Source: Phycisphaerales bacterium
Lineage (GTDB): Bacteria > Planctomycetota > Phycisphaerae > Phycisphaerales > UBA1924
DNA: 64,000 nt
Assembly (NCBI GenBank): GCA_013360675.1
Contig: JABWBB010000006.1
Span: 1 to 64,000 of the forward strand
Direction: 5' to 3'
Shown piece after piece: positions 54,964 through 64,000 of this stretch. Every line of letters begins with the position of its first letter. Position 1 is the first letter of the stretch. The position numbers were made by a program, and so were the translations under genes. The notes under the pieces are model-generated. The model did no database searches. It was given only the letters and a program-made list of their open reading frames with translations, and was not told the origin of the DNA.

Positions 54964-55944
54964 ATGAAACGATTCATCACCATGACGACGTTGGCGAGCC
55001 TGATCCTGGCGACGGGCACGGTCCGGGCTCAGGAGCGTCCCGAGCGGGAGCCCCCCGCCGAACGCGGGCCCATGGTGGATAAGGACCAGCTGCGCCAGCG
55101 ACTCGAGCGCCGTCTGCGCGAGATGGAGGAAGCGACCGATCGCACCCGCAAGGCCATCGCCATGCTCGATGAGGGGGCAACGCCCGCCGAGGTTCTTCGT
55201 TCATTCGAGGGGCTGCTGCGTGGCGAGGGGCGCATGGGACCCGGTGAACGACCGATGCAAGGCCCCGGAGGGCGCGAAGGGGCACGTGACGACGAGCGCG
55301 GTCTGGGTGGACCCGACGGGCCGGGTCGTGGCCCTGGCCCGCGGGGCGGAGGGATGGGTGATGGCCCTGGCCCGCGCGGCGGCGGAATGGGTGAAGGCCC
55401 GGGTGACGAACCCGGTCCCGGGCGCATGCCCACCACCGAAGAACGCGAGCGCATGATGGGCTTTCTCCGCGACAGCGTCCCCCCGATGGCCGAACGAATC
55501 CAGCGGCTGATGGACGCCGAGCCCGAGCAGGGCGAGCGCATCTTCGCCCGCCTGATGCCCCAGTTGCGCGATGCGGCGGATTCTCGTCGGCGCGACCCCG
55601 AGGGCTTTGGTATCCGCGTGAACGAGATCATGACGGGGATCGACGTGCTCGATGCGATCCGTGCCATGCGCCTGGCTCAGACAAAGGGCGATCCTGGCGC
55701 GGGCGAAGAAGCCGCGGGCGTGCTGCGCGAAGCGCTCTCCCGCCAGTTCGAGGCCCGCATCCACGTGCAGATCCACGAGGTCGAACTGCTCGAGAAGCGT
55801 CTGCGAGCGTTCCAGGAAGAGATCGAGATGCGCCGGCGCGGACGCGACCGGATGATCGAGAACATGATGCGCCAGATCCGCGAGGGCACGCGACCGGGCG
55901 GCCCGCCCGGGCCCGATCGGCGCCGCCCGCCGCGCCCTGAGTAA
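54964..55944 (+). CDS. Exported Gly/Met/Arg-rich coiled-coil protein
   Basis: This 326-residue protein starts at ATG 54964 with a signal peptide ([20 protein letters not shown]) cleaved near RAQE. The mature N-terminal part is helical ([20 protein letters not shown]). Residues about 85-155 are Gly/Pro/Met/Arg-rich with an imperfect 11-residue repeat [10 protein letters not shown](D/E). The second half is helical (about 160-310) and ends in a Pro/Arg-rich tail. Its shape, a long helical body with a flexible Met-rich loop, resembles periplasmic metal-stress proteins such as Spy/CpxP-like sensors, but no family is recognised. It sits between an anti-sigma gene and copA. Confidence 0.75.
   Translation: MKRFITMTTLASLILATGTVRAQERPEREPPAERGPMVDKDQLRQRLERRLREMEEATDRTRKAIAMLDEGATPAEVLRSFEGLLRGEGRMGPGERPMQGPGGREGARDDERGLGGPDGPGRGPGPRGGGMGDGPGPRGGGMGEGPGDEPGPGRMPTTEERERMMGFLRDSVPPMAERIQRLMDAEPEQGERIFARLMPQLRDAADSRRRDPEGFGIRVNEIMTGIDVLDAIRAMRLAQTKGDPGAGEEAAGVLREALSRQFEARIHVQIHEVELLEKRLRAFQEEIEMRRRGRDRMIENMMRQIREGTRPGGPPGPDRRRPPRPE
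55330..55395 (+). repeat. Two tandem 33-bp repeats coding for [10 protein letters not shown](D/E)
   Basis: Units 55330-55362 and 55363-55395 both begin GGCCCTGGCCCGCG and end ATGGGTGA plus one base. They give [11 protein letters not shown] and [11 protein letters not shown] in the exported protein. A degenerate half-unit (GPDGPGRGP) precedes them. Confidence 0.85.
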
Positions 55945-55979
55945 CATGTCTCGTCGCTTGCCGGTCGTATCATCCGTTG

Positions 55980-58244
55980 ATGACACGCACAGGTGACAAC
56001 CGACAGATCGAGGTCTCGATCAGCGGGATGTCATGCGCCGCGTGCGCGGCACGGATCGAAGCGGCGCTCTCCAAGATCGCGGGGGTCTCTGGCGCCAGCG
56101 TCAACTTCGCGACCAAGCGAGCCCACATCGAGTTCGCCGGCGCGGCCCCCGATCACGCGGCGGTGACGCGTGCGATCGAATCGTTGGGCTACGGCGTGCT
56201 CGGAGCACAGTCGCCCGCGATGGACGGCGATCATGACGCGGTTCATTGCGAATTGCACGATGCCGAGGAAGCGCACCGAACCGCCGAGATCGCCAGGCTG
56301 CACCGCCTGGTCATCGTGTCGGCGATCCTGTCGCTGCCCGTGGCGGCGATCGCGATGTCGCACGGCCACGTCTCATGGCTGAATGGAGATTGGACACGCT
56401 GGGCGCAGTTCTTTCTGGCCACGCCCGTCGTGCTCTGGTGCGGGCGGGCGTTTATCGCCGGCGCGTGGGCGGGGATCCGGCGCGGGGCCGCCGACATGAA
56501 CACGCTCATCGGCGTGGGCACGCTGACGGCGTGGGGCTATTCGGTCGTCGCGACCGTTGCCCCGCTGCGCGTGGCGGCGAGCGTGCGCGACGCGCACCTG
56601 TATTTCGAAGCCGCCAGCGTGATCGTCACGCTCGTGCTGGTGGGGCGATTGCTCGAAGCCCGCGCGACGGGACGCACCGGCGAGGCCATCCGGCGGTTGA
56701 TGGACCTGCGCCCGCACAAGGCCAGGGTCGTGCGCGAGGGGGTCGAGACCGAGATCGACGCCGCCGATGTGCGGCTGGGCGACACGCTCGTCGTCCGCCC
56801 GGGCGAGCGCTTCAGCGTCGACGGCGAGGTGACGCAGGGACGCACGAGCGTCGATGAATCCATGCTCACGGGCGAGAGCATGCCCGTCGAGAAGGACGTG
56901 GGTTCAAGCGTCATCGGGGGGACGATCAACACCTCGGGCTCGGTGCGCTACATCGCCACACGCATCGGGGCGGAGACGGCGTTGCAGCGGATCATCGAGT
57001 TGGTGCGGGCGGCACAGGGGGGCAAGGCGCCCATCGCCCGCTACGCCGATGCCGTCAGCCGCGTCTTTACGCCCGTCGTAATCGGCGTGGCGATCGTGAC
57101 GCTGGGGATGTGGCTGTGGCTGGGGCCCGCGGGCGAATCGGTGCGGTTGGGCATCCTCGCCTTTGTCAGCGTGCTCATCATCGCGTGCCCGTGTGCGCTG
57201 GGTCTGGCCACGCCCACGGCGATCATGGTGGGCACCGGGCGCGGCGCTGAACTGGGCGTGCTCTTCAAGGGCGGCGAGGCTCTCGAAACAGCGCACAAGA
57301 TCGACACGGTCGTGCTCGACAAGACGGGCACGATCACGCTGGGGCAGGCCACGGTCGTGGGCGTGCACGCGGCCCAGGGTGTGGACGAGGTTGAGATGCT
57401 GCGCCTGGCCGCGGGGGTCGAGGCGGGCAGCGAGCACCCCACCGGCAAGGCGATCGTGCGCGCCGCCCGCGAGCGGGGGCTGGCGATCCCCGAAGCGCAT
57501 GGCTTCGAGAGTCTCGCGGGGCGCGGCGTGCGGGCGCGCGTGGACGGACGCGAGGTGAGCGTGGGGCGGCTCGGCGACGCCGCATTGCCAACGGATCTTG
57601 AGCAGGCCGTCGCGTGCGCGCCCGCGGGCTCGACGTTGGTGCAGATGCGCGTGGACGACCAGGCATGGGGAGTGTTCCTGCTCGAAGACGCGCTGCGCGA
57701 GGAATCCGCCGCGGCGATCGAACGCATGAAGGCCCTGGGCCTGCGCGTGGTGATGTTGACGGGCGATCGCGAATCGACGGCCCGGGATATCGCCAAGCGC
57801 GTGGGGATCGACGAGGTGCGGGCGCAGGTGCTCCCGCAGGACAAGGCCGCCCGGGTCGAAGAACTCCGCGCCGATGGGCGCGTCGTGGCGATGGTGGGGG
57901 ATGGGATCAACGACGCCCCCGCGCTGGCGACGGCGGACGTGGGGATCGCGATGGGCACGGGGACCGACGTGGCCATCGCCGCGTCGGACGTCACGCTCGT
58001 GCGCCCGGACCTGACACTGGTGGCGGGGGCGATTGCGCTGTCGAAGGCGACGATGCGCACGATCCGCCAGAATCTCTTCTGGGCGTTCTTCTACAACGTG
58101 CTGGGCATCCCCATCGCCGCGGGCCTGCTTTACCCGTGGACGGGGTGGATGCTCTCGCCGATCATCGCCAGCGCGGCGATGTCGGCCTCGAGCGTCTGCG
58201 TCGTGCTCAACAGCCTTCGCCTGCGTGCTTACAAGACGAGTTGA
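55980..58244 (+). CDS. copA: Copper-exporting P-type ATPase
   Basis: This 754-residue P1B-1 ATPase pumps Cu(+) out of the cytoplasm. The N-terminal heavy-metal domain has CAAC (Cys19, Cys22). The eight membrane helices include CPC (Cys403, Cys405) in [13 protein letters not shown], the YN pair in FFYNVLGIP, and MSASS in the last helix, together defining Cu(+) selectivity. The phosphorylated residue is Asp447 in [18 protein letters not shown] (nucleotide site), MLTGDRE and [11 protein letters not shown] (hinge) are intact. ATG 55980 is preferred over a TTG at 55977. It follows the Gly/Met-rich protein gene after 35 bases and is the last gene of the sigma-led operon. A strong terminator follows. 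Confidence 0.96.
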   Translation: MTRTGDNRQIEVSISGMSCAACAARIEAALSKIAGVSGASVNFATKRAHIEFAGAAPDHAAVTRAIESLGYGVLGAQSPAMDGDHDAVHCELHDAEEAHRTAEIARLHRLVIVSAILSLPVAAIAMSHGHVSWLNGDWTRWAQFFLATPVVLWCGRAFIAGAWAGIRRGAADMNTLIGVGTLTAWGYSVVATVAPLRVAASVRDAHLYFEAASVIVTLVLVGRLLEARATGRTGEAIRRLMDLRPHKARVVREGVETEIDAADVRLGDTLVVRPGERFSVDGEVTQGRTSVDESMLTGESMPVEKDVGSSVIGGTINTSGSVRYIATRIGAETALQRIIELVRAAQGGKAPIARYADAVSRVFTPVVIGVAIVTLGMWLWLGPAGESVRLGILAFVSVLIIACPCALGLATPTAIMVGTGRGAELGVLFKGGEALETAHKIDTVVLDKTGTITLGQATVVGVHAAQGVDEVEMLRLAAGVEAGSEHPTGKAIVRAARERGLAIPEAHGFESLAGRGVRARVDGREVSVGRLGDAALPTDLEQAVACAPAGSTLVQMRVDDQAWGVFLLEDALREESAAAIERMKALGLRVVMLTGDRESTARDIAKRVGIDEVRAQVLPQDKAARVEELRADGRVVAMVGDGINDAPALATADVGIAMGTGTDVAIAASDVTLVRPDLTLVAGAIALSKATMRTIRQNLFWAFFYNVLGIPIAAGLLYPWTGWMLSPIIASAAMSASSVCVVLNSLRLRAYKTS

Positions 58245-58263
58245 GACTCACAGGCAGTCGGAT

Positions 58264-58305
58264 GCCACCACGCGCCGCGTCTTCGCGGCGCGTGGTGGCT
58301 GTTTC
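58264..58305 (+). terminator. Terminator of the sigma-copA operon
   Basis: GCCACCACGCGCCGC and GCGGCGCGTGGTGGC pair perfectly over 15 bp with a short loop, followed by CTGTTTC. It is a very stable hairpin with a modest T-run, 20 bases past the copA stop. Confidence 0.8.
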
Positions 58306-58451
58306 AGCGTTTCGCATGGACATCCGCCCAACGCACGACGCGCGGACGGTGGACCGCCCGCGGGTCGTGGCACCCAGTCACGGATACGTCTTTGGTTCTC
58401 GCGTTTGGGCAGCATGTTCGCCCTCGCTCCAACGGCGAGATTTCGCGCATG

Positions 58452-58475
58452 AAAAAAGGCGGGCCACCGCCCGCC
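58452..58475 (-). terminator. Rho-independent terminator of gap
   Basis: On the minus strand GGCGGGC/GCCCGCC (7 bp, loop GGTG) is followed by TTTTTT, 30 bases past the gap stop. Confidence 0.9.
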
Positions 58476-58505
58476 CCTGGTTCGCGTGTATCGTCAACGG
58501 CTGCG

Positions 58506-59600
<1,095 letters not shown>

Positions 59601-59607
59601 TTACGCG

Positions 59608-60897
59608 CTACAGCGCGTGCCTGACCACGCCACCGACGATCGTGGCCGTCGCCCGCCCGCGCAGGCTTCGCCCCGCGAAGGGGGTGTTGCGCGATCGGGA
59701 CTTGAGCGCCCCCGCGTCGAGGGTCCAGGCCGCGTCGGGGTCGAGGATCGTGACGTCGGCGATGCCACCAGCCCGGAGTACGCCCAGGCCCTTGGCGTCC
59801 AGGCCGCAGAGGCGCGCGGGCTCGAGCGTCAGCATCGCGATAAGCCGCGGCCAGCCGATCAACCCCGTGTGCACCAACGCCTCGGCGTAGAGGGGCAGGG
59901 CCGACTCAAGCCCCAGCAGACCCATGGGGGCCTCTTCGAAGGGGAGTGATTTCTCGAAGTCGGCGTGGGGGGCGTGATCGGTGGCGAGGACCGTGATCGT
60001 GCCGTCGGCCACTCCGGCGCGGATGGCGTCGCGGTCGCTCGCCTCGCGCAGCGGCGGGTTGACCTTGGCGCTGGTGTTGTAGTGCTCGCAGGCCTCGTGC
60101 GTCAGGATGAGGTGGTGGGGCGAGGCCTCGGCGGTGATCCGTGCCCCCGCCGCCCGCGCCTTGCGCACGATCTCGACCGACCCCGCGCTCGAGATGTGCT
60201 GCACGTGATAGCGGCAGCCGCTCGCCCGTGCCAGACGCACGTCGCGCTCGATGATGATCTCTTCGGCCTCGCGGGGCCAGCCGGTCAGCCCCAGGCGCAC
60301 GCTGATCTCACCCGCATGCATCGAGGCCCCGCGCGTCAGCGTCGGGTCCTGGCAGTGCTGCATGAAGACCAGCCCCGTGCGCGCCACCGCCCCAAAGACC
60401 CGGGCCATTACCCCCGCGGTGGGGATGCAGTCGCCGTCGTCGGAAATCGCCACGGCCCCGGCCTGGGCCAGCAGTTCGATCTCGGCCAGTTCCTCGCCCT
60501 TGCGCCCCTTGGTGGCCGCGGCGACGGGGAACACCCGGCAGGCCCCGGTCCGGGCGGCGGCGTCGTACACGAACCGGATCAGTTCGGGCGCATCCAGCGC
60601 GGGGGCGGTGTTGGGCATGCAGCAGACGCTGGTGAACCCGCCGACCACCGCGGCCTGGGTTCCGCTGGCGATGGTCTCTTTGTGCTCGTGTCCGGGCTCG
60701 CGCAGGTGCACGTGCGGGTCGATCAGACCCGGGACGACGAGTTTGCCCGCGGCGTCGATGACACGATCGACCCTCGCGCTCGACAACCCCTTGCCGATGG
60801 CCTCGATCCGGTCGTCGCGGATGGCCAGGTCGAGGGTGGCGTCGGTGGAGGAGGCCGGGTCGATCACCCGCCCGCCGCGGATCAGGAGCGTGCTCAT
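59608..60897 (-). CDS. pyrC: Dihydroorotase
   Basis: This 429-residue zinc enzyme closes carbamoyl aspartate to dihydroorotate in pyrimidine synthesis. Metal ligands are seen in LIDPHVHLREPGHEHKE (DxHVHLREPG) and later in MQHCQDPTLT, the YHVQHISSAGSVE stretch and LATDHAPHADFEKS. This is the class I (PyrC of Gram-positives/multi-domain type) form, with the ASGTQAAVVGGFTSVCCMPN lysine region altered: the carboxylated lysine position is not obvious here, as in several class I enzymes that use an Asp. The gene gap lies 64 bases downstream on the same strand. Confidence 0.95.
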   Translation of the reverse strand: MSTLLIRGGRVIDPASSTDATLDLAIRDDRIEAIGKGLSSARVDRVIDAAGKLVVPGLIDPHVHLREPGHEHKETIASGTQAAVVGGFTSVCCMPNTAPALDAPELIRFVYDAAARTGACRVFPVAAATKGRKGEELAEIELLAQAGAVAISDDGDCIPTAGVMARVFGAVARTGLVFMQHCQDPTLTRGASMHAGEISVRLGLTGWPREAEEIIIERDVRLARASGCRYHVQHISSAGSVEIVRKARAAGARITAEASPHHLILTHEACEHYNTSAKVNPPLREASDRDAIRAGVADGTITVLATDHAPHADFEKSLPFEEAPMGLLGLESALPLYAEALVHTGLIGWPRLIAMLTLEPARLCGLDAKGLGVLRAGGIADVTILDPDAAWTLDAGALKSRSRNTPFAGRSLRGRATATIVGGVVRHAL

Positions 60898-61051
60898 GCT
60901 GCGCGGAGGATACCCGCGCGCCGGGTCATAGGGGATGGGGGCCGTTTCGCCGCGCCCTGGGGCCAGGGGGTGAGCGATAACCCCGGGATAACTTGCACGG
61001 CGGTGCGGGAGTGGGGCATCATGGGGGTTCGCCGCAAGGAGAGGGGGCGGT

Positions 61052-61083
61052 TTGACGACGTTCGTCCGGGGAGTGCCTATCCT
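61052..61083 (+). promoter_or_regulatory. Candidate promoter of tRNA-Pro
   Basis: TTGACG at 61052-61057 and GCCTAT/TATCCT at 61075-61083 precede the tRNA start at 61092. The spacing is 17 bases to GCCTAT or 20 to TATCCT. Confidence 0.45.
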
Positions 61084-61091
61084 GTGGGCGA

Positions 61092-61166
61092 CGGGGTATA
61101 GCGCAGCTTGGTTAGCGCGTCTGACTGGGGGTCAGAAGGTCGGCGGTTCGAATCCGCCTACCCCGA
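61092..61166 (+). tRNA. tRNA-Pro (anticodon GGG)
   Basis: A 75-base cloverleaf: acceptor CGGGGTA/TACCCCG, D-arm GCGCAGCTTGGTTAGCGC, anticodon stem TCTGA/TCAGA with loop CTGGGGG (anticodon GGG at 61127-61129), T-arm GGCGGTTCGAATCCGCC. The CCA is not encoded. Confidence 0.97.
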
Positions 61167-61176
61167 TTGAAACGCG

Positions 61177-61214
61177 AACGCCCGCGAGATGACTCGTGGG
61201 CGTTTGTGTTTTTT
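61177..61214 (+). terminator. Terminator after tRNA-Pro
   Basis: ACGCCCGCGAG pairs with CTCGTGGGCGT (11 bp, one G-T, loop ATGA) and an A-T pair extends the stem; TTTGTGTTTTTT follows. The same hairpin may also serve the convergent methyltransferase gene, which ends 9 bases away. Confidence 0.88.
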
Positions 61215-61223
61215 GTCACCCGT

Positions 61224-61904
61224 TCATCCACGAGGCGTGCCGACGAGTGCAATCGCAAAGCCGTCGTACCCCTTCATGCCCACGGTTTGAAGTACGCTCG
61301 CGGCGACCAAAGGTTTTTCACCCATGCGTGCGATGGCCCGACGTGAGCCCTGAACGCGCTCATCCGGATGGTTGGCGTCCACGATCGCCCCCTCTCGGAT
61401 CACGTTGTCCACGATGATGAGCCCGCCGACACGCGTCATCTGAAGCGCCAAGTCAACGTAGTTGGCGCTGTTCTCCTTGTCGGCATCGATGAACACCAGA
61501 TCGAACTTGTCCGGCTGCGGTGTGAGGCCAGCCATGACGCTGAGGGCGGCCCCACGCCGCACCTCGACCCGATCGGCGATGCCGCCCTCTCGAAAAGTCT
61601 GCTCGGCGTTTGTCGCCCACGTCTCGTTCAACTCGATCGTGGTGACGAGCCCGCCGGGCGCCAAGCCTTCGGCGAGCCACGCCGTGCTGTAGCCGCCGAG
61701 CGTTCCGATCTCGAGGATGCGTTTCGCGTTCGAAAGTCGGGCCATGAGCATCAGGAATCGACCCTGCATGGGTGACACGCTGATCGCGGGCAGGCCAAGT
61801 TCGATGCAGCGCGCCGCCGCGTGCGAAACACTGCGGGGAGTCGAGCCCAGGAGTTCATCGCAGGCGGCGTCAACCGCGCTCCACGTCTCGGTGTGATTGG
61901 TCAT
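61224..61904 (-). CDS. O-methyltransferase (class I, family 3)
   Basis: This 226-residue SAM-dependent enzyme resembles catechol/caffeoyl-CoA O-methyltransferases. The pre-SAM stretch is SVSPMQGRFLMLMARLSNAK, SAM motif I is RILEIGTLGGYSTAWLAEGL, and motif IV is DLVFIDADKENSANYVDLAL, with VGGLIIVDNVIREG the post-motif strand. The metal-binding D-x-DK and D-N pairs are intact. The substrate is unknown. ATG 61904 (MTNHTETWSAVD) is chosen because the 17 in-frame upstream residues have no family match. The gene lies between tRNA-Pro and the tRNA-Leu region. Confidence 0.92.
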   Translation of the reverse strand: MTNHTETWSAVDAACDELLGSTPRSVSHAAARCIELGLPAISVSPMQGRFLMLMARLSNAKRILEIGTLGGYSTAWLAEGLAPGGLVTTIELNETWATNAEQTFREGGIADRVEVRRGAALSVMAGLTPQPDKFDLVFIDADKENSANYVDLALQMTRVGGLIIVDNVIREGAIVDANHPDERVQGSRRAIARMGEKPLVAASVLQTVGMKGYDGFAIALVGTPRG

Positions 61905-62120
61905 GTCGTAGCCTATGGCTCGCTGTCGCTGCTGTGCGACCGGTTCGGTGGCCAACAGGCGCGGATATCAACGAGCGCGGAATTGCTTCGCCTTGAAATG
62001 TATGGACGAAGCCCATCGCCAGTATGGTTGAGCCATCACATGACGGGCAACATTGCGTGCGGGTTCGTCGTTGAGGTGACACGCCGCGTGTGATGGCCTT
62101 GGCGTGTGATTCACATGGTG

Positions 62121-62150
62121 TTGAACCCCCGACTGCCAGTCCGGGTTCAA
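62121..62150. other. Hairpin upstream of the O-methyltransferase gene
   Basis: TTGAACCC (62121-62128) and GGGTTCAA (62143-62150) pair perfectly; the 14 enclosed bases form an inner GACT/AGTC stem. There is no T-run. The surrounding 61905-62182 region has no convincing gene. Confidence 0.5.
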
Positions 62151-62182
62151 GCGCCACCGCCGTCATGTGGTCAGGATCACAC

Positions 62183-62267
62183 TGGCCCCGGTGGGAGTCG
62201 AACCCACACTCCCCTTTCGGGAAAGCGGATTTTAAGTCCGCTGCGTCTGCCATTTCGCCACGGGCCC
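62183..62267 (-). tRNA. tRNA-Leu (anticodon TAA)
   Basis: An 85-base class II tRNA: D-arm GCGAAATGGCAGACGC, anticodon stem GCGGA/TCCGC with loop CTTAAAA (anticodon TAA), long variable arm, T-arm GTGGGTTCGACTCCCAC. The acceptor arm reads GGGCCCG on the 5' side and CGGGGCC on the 3' side, which leaves a G-G mismatch at pair 3-70. The CCA is not encoded. Confidence 0.93.
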
Positions 62268-62270
62268 GAA

Positions 62271-62489
62271 GTGTCTGATTCTCCAGAGGATAGGGCGATT
62301 CTGGAGGCGATTCGGGGACGGGACTGGGAGCGTCTCGGCGGATTGCTTGGCGCAGTGGACGAGGGAGACAGCGATCTCTGGAGCCTTCTGGGGATCTGGG
62401 CCACGATCCCTGACAGCGTACGGAAGGCTGTCCTCTGCCTCGCTCAAGCGTCTACTGGCATGACGAAAGCCCGAGGAAGCAGGCCATGA
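62271..62489 (+). CDS. Small accessory-type protein with GTG start
   Basis: This 72-residue frame begins with a GTG at 62271, four bases from the 5' end of the tRNA-Leu gene on the other strand. Its product starts VSDSPEDRAILEAIRGRDWE and contains DLWSLLGIWATIPDSVRKAV, a W-x-x-I/L-P-x-x-(V/I)-(R/K) pattern I associate with small proteins in planctomycete accessory regions. No ATG is available in the frame before the tRNA. The frame is consistent with coding (no Arg/Pro shadow bias), but it is short. The function is unknown. The next 253 bases hold no convincing gene. Confidence 0.5.
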   Translation: MSDSPEDRAILEAIRGRDWERLGGLLGAVDEGDSDLWSLLGIWATIPDSVRKAVLCLAQASTGMTKARGSRP

Positions 62490-62742
62490 AGCTCCCCAAG
62501 CCCGCGGCTCGGCAAGACCGACCGGGCCCCCCACTGTTTAGCTCGGCAGCGGACCAATGAGAGAATCCGCCGGGCCTTTTCGCGGAACTTGATGCCGAGA
62601 TCCACTTCAGCCCGGACGTCAGTACCTCCCTTCATCGCCAAGCTGGATCCGCCCAAGGTCGCTTCTGAATGGTGATGATCAGAGGGTGCTTCGCGGCGAC
62701 ATTCATCGGATCGGCTCAGCACTTCCGCTGGCGAATCGGACG

Positions 62743-63798
62743 TCAGGCAAGCGTCTCTGCCCATTTTGCGACCTGTTCAACCAGTACCTCAATCGGTTGC
62801 TCCCCATCAACCACCAGGTCGGCCTTCTCTGGAAGCTGTTGGCTCACATCTCGCTCCGTCGAGTGCGATTCGAAGCTCTTTAGCTGCGAGGCAGTTTCAC
62901 CGCGGGACGCCATGCGTGCAGACCGCGTGCCATGCTCTGCAGCGACATGGACCAGCCGAAACTCGGACGGTCTCACCAAGCGAGCGAGTCGCGCCGCTAT
63001 ATCGGCATGCCGAACACCGTCGACGACTAGGGAAGTGCCCGGAGTCCATCCGCTCTGAGCCAGTACGGCCCGACACAGCCCATCGGGATCCTTCCGAACG
63101 AGCTCCTCGCCGATGGATTGCAGTGTTTCGCGGTTCGTAGACATTCCGCGACGCCTTGCTTCCAAACGGATGTAGCCACCGAAACTCACTCGTGGGACCC
63201 CGACCGCGAGAGCCACCGACTCCGAGAGGGTGCTCTTTCCGCTAGCAATCCCACCCGAGAATGCCAGTACCGTGCTCTGCATCATGCCTCCGAAGAGCGA
63301 ACCTTCGGCCTTGCCACGAACGACTACCCAGCCGCGTCGGTCTCGCTTGGGCCATTGAATCGGCTGCAGCCGCTTTGCTCGCGTAACGTACATCAGTGTC
63401 GCGAACTCCGCCTTCTCACGGCTCCTCCAGAACTCTGGGTCCTCGGCACAGAGCGCTGCGGCAAAGTCTTGCCGGATTGATCGCCAGGACTCCGCATTCA
63501 GTCGGTAGAACCATGCCGCTCCCACCTCTGCGATCCCTACAACCGGCCCTCCGGACACCTTGAGGAGGACAAAGTCCCCACGCGAGACGCGCCCGTACGG
63601 TGGAAAGCGAACGGTCGAGAAGCGGGACTCCACCGTCTTCTTTCCGGTCAGAATGTATTCGAGGAATGGCTCAACGAACACCGCCAAGTGCAGGCTGGGC
63701 GCGTTGGCAGACTGATCCGCGAGCGACTGTGCGGCGGCAGACCACGCTGGGTCGCTCCGAAGCGCGTTGACGACCGCGCTAAGCGGCGACCTGTTCAT
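62743..63798 (-). CDS. ASCH-domain and P-loop kinase fusion
   Basis: This 351-residue protein has two parts. Residues about 36-150 resemble an ASCH domain, an RNA/nucleotide-binding fold: LHLAVFVEPFLEYILTGKKT with GKKTVESRF at 52-60, and GDFVLLKVSGGPVVGIAEVG. Residues about 176-351 form a P-loop kinase of the dephospho-CoA/nucleotide kinase kind: VLAFSGGIASGKSTLSESVA, with GGIASGKS at 182-189, then VSFGGYIRLEARRRGM and LVVDGVRHADIAARLARLV. The join (LFGGMMQSTVLAF) carries internal ATGs, so a separate kinase product is possible. The start ATG 63798 overlaps the upstream gene's last 20 bases. Its role is unknown; the accessory position suggests defence or RNA modification. Confidence 0.85.
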   Translation of the reverse strand: MNRSPLSAVVNALRSDPAWSAAAQSLADQSANAPSLHLAVFVEPFLEYILTGKKTVESRFSTVRFPPYGRVSRGDFVLLKVSGGPVVGIAEVGAAWFYRLNAESWRSIRQDFAAALCAEDPEFWRSREKAEFATLMYVTRAKRLQPIQWPKRDRRGWVVVRGKAEGSLFGGMMQSTVLAFSGGIASGKSTLSESVALAVGVPRVSFGGYIRLEARRRGMSTNRETLQSIGEELVRKDPDGLCRAVLAQSGWTPGTSLVVDGVRHADIAARLARLVRPSEFRLVHVAAEHGTRSARMASRGETASQLKSFESHSTERDVSQQLPEKADLVVDGEQPIEVLVEQVAKWAETLA

Positions 63799-64000
63799 CC
63801 GAGCCGTCCTCTTCCGTGAGATCTGTGTATTCATTCTCTTCAATCACGCCCAAGTTGCCGAGGCGCTTGCAGCTAGCGGCAAGCCACTCCCGTTCATCGG
63901 CGGTCAGTACACGACCGAGTCGGCCCTCTGCGGCCGCCACTTCGTCCTTGCCAGTTGTGGCCGCAGCTAACGCCGCGAAAAGTGTACCGGGATCGTCACA
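63779..64000 (-). CDS. 3' end of an unidentified gene overlapping the ASCH-kinase gene
   Basis: The frame is open from the right edge (64000) to a TAG at 63779-63781, giving 73 residues. It has no start in the window. The visible part is helical and Ala-rich (TLFAALAAATTGKDEVAAAE) with a polar, acidic end (IEENEYTDLTEEDGSDEQVA). It overlaps the ASCH-kinase start by 20 bases, which suggests translational coupling and one operon. I do not recognise the family. Its real length and start lie beyond the window. Confidence 0.7.
   Translation of the reverse strand, partial: CDDPGTLFAALAAATTGKDEVAAAEGRLGRVLTADEREWLAASCKRLGNLGVIEENEYTDLTEEDGSDEQVAA

Noticed and set aside
61870-62253. Minus-strand frame beginning MADAADLKSAFPKG
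   Set aside because: This is the tRNA-Leu gene read as protein, a common false call.
62444-62764. Minus-strand frame with KGGTDVRAEVDLGIKFREKA
   Set aside because: It overlaps the ASCH-kinase C-terminus and the small plus-strand gene. Composition is mixed and there is no ribosome-binding site or family match. The middle part could be real but cannot be supported.

Overview
The window is G+C-rich bacterial chromosome and most probably comes from a planctomycete of the class Phycisphaerae. The evidence is a secreted protein ending in the Asn/Asp-rich [11 protein letters not shown] and [16 protein letters not shown] dockerin-like repeats, a PEP-CTERM protein with a PTPG-type sorting tail, a prepilin-like protein of the kind abundant in Planctomycetes, a Ser/Thr kinase paired with an ECF sigma factor, and an anti-sigma factor with a prepilin-like outer domain. 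Nearly all of it is ordinary chromosomal sequence with tightly packed genes and many 4-bp start/stop overlaps.

Layout. 0-13.5 kb: the 3' end of a secreted-type protein, a single-chain (type IIG-like) restriction-modification enzyme, an acyl-CoA carboxyltransferase, a DUF6584-like membrane protein, a PAC2 protein, an OmpH/Skp-like periplasmic protein, an M29 aminopeptidase, purD, and a flotillin with its NfeD/YqiJ-like partner. 13.5-19.5 kb, all minus strand: a DUF4340-like protein and a SAM-cycle cluster made of an ArsR-methyltransferase regulator, ahcY and metF. A perfect palindrome overlaps the regulator's start codon. 19.5-29.2 kb: a LigD-PE-like protein, asnB (true start a GTG that exposes Cys2), a PilZ-DnaJ fusion, a GNAT enzyme, an orphan OppF-like ATPase, a DUF3313 lipoprotein, a CYTH protein, divergent ligA/folD, and tatA. 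29.2-42.6 kb: envelope and secreted proteins (beta-helix/PA14, prepilin-like, dockerin-type, tricorn-like protease, PEP-CTERM), a sigma factor coupled to a kinase that lacks catalytic residues, and tRNA-Thr.

42.8-51.5 kb: DUF1801, argH, a UDP-sugar pyrophosphorylase, an alpha/beta hydrolase, a TlpA-like thioredoxin protein, DUF4149, nth, an M50 protease and rpmI-rplT. 51.6-58.3 kb: two back-to-back ECF sigma modules. One carries DUF4286 and an anti-sigma factor. The other runs into a Gly/Met-rich secreted protein and a Cu(+)-ATPase. 58.5-61.9 kb: gap, pyrC, tRNA-Pro and an O-methyltransferase. 62.2-64 kb: tRNA-Leu with an acceptor-stem mismatch, followed by an accessory-looking block holding a tiny GTG-start protein, an ASCH-P-loop kinase fusion, and the 3' end of a gene that overlaps it.

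No CRISPR array, rRNA operon, insertion sequence or replication origin was found. The best candidates for new biology are the degenerate kinase coupled to a sigma factor, the PilZ-J-domain fusion, the regulator-palindrome unit upstream of ahcY, the sigma/CopA operon, and the ASCH-kinase operon beside tRNA-Leu.
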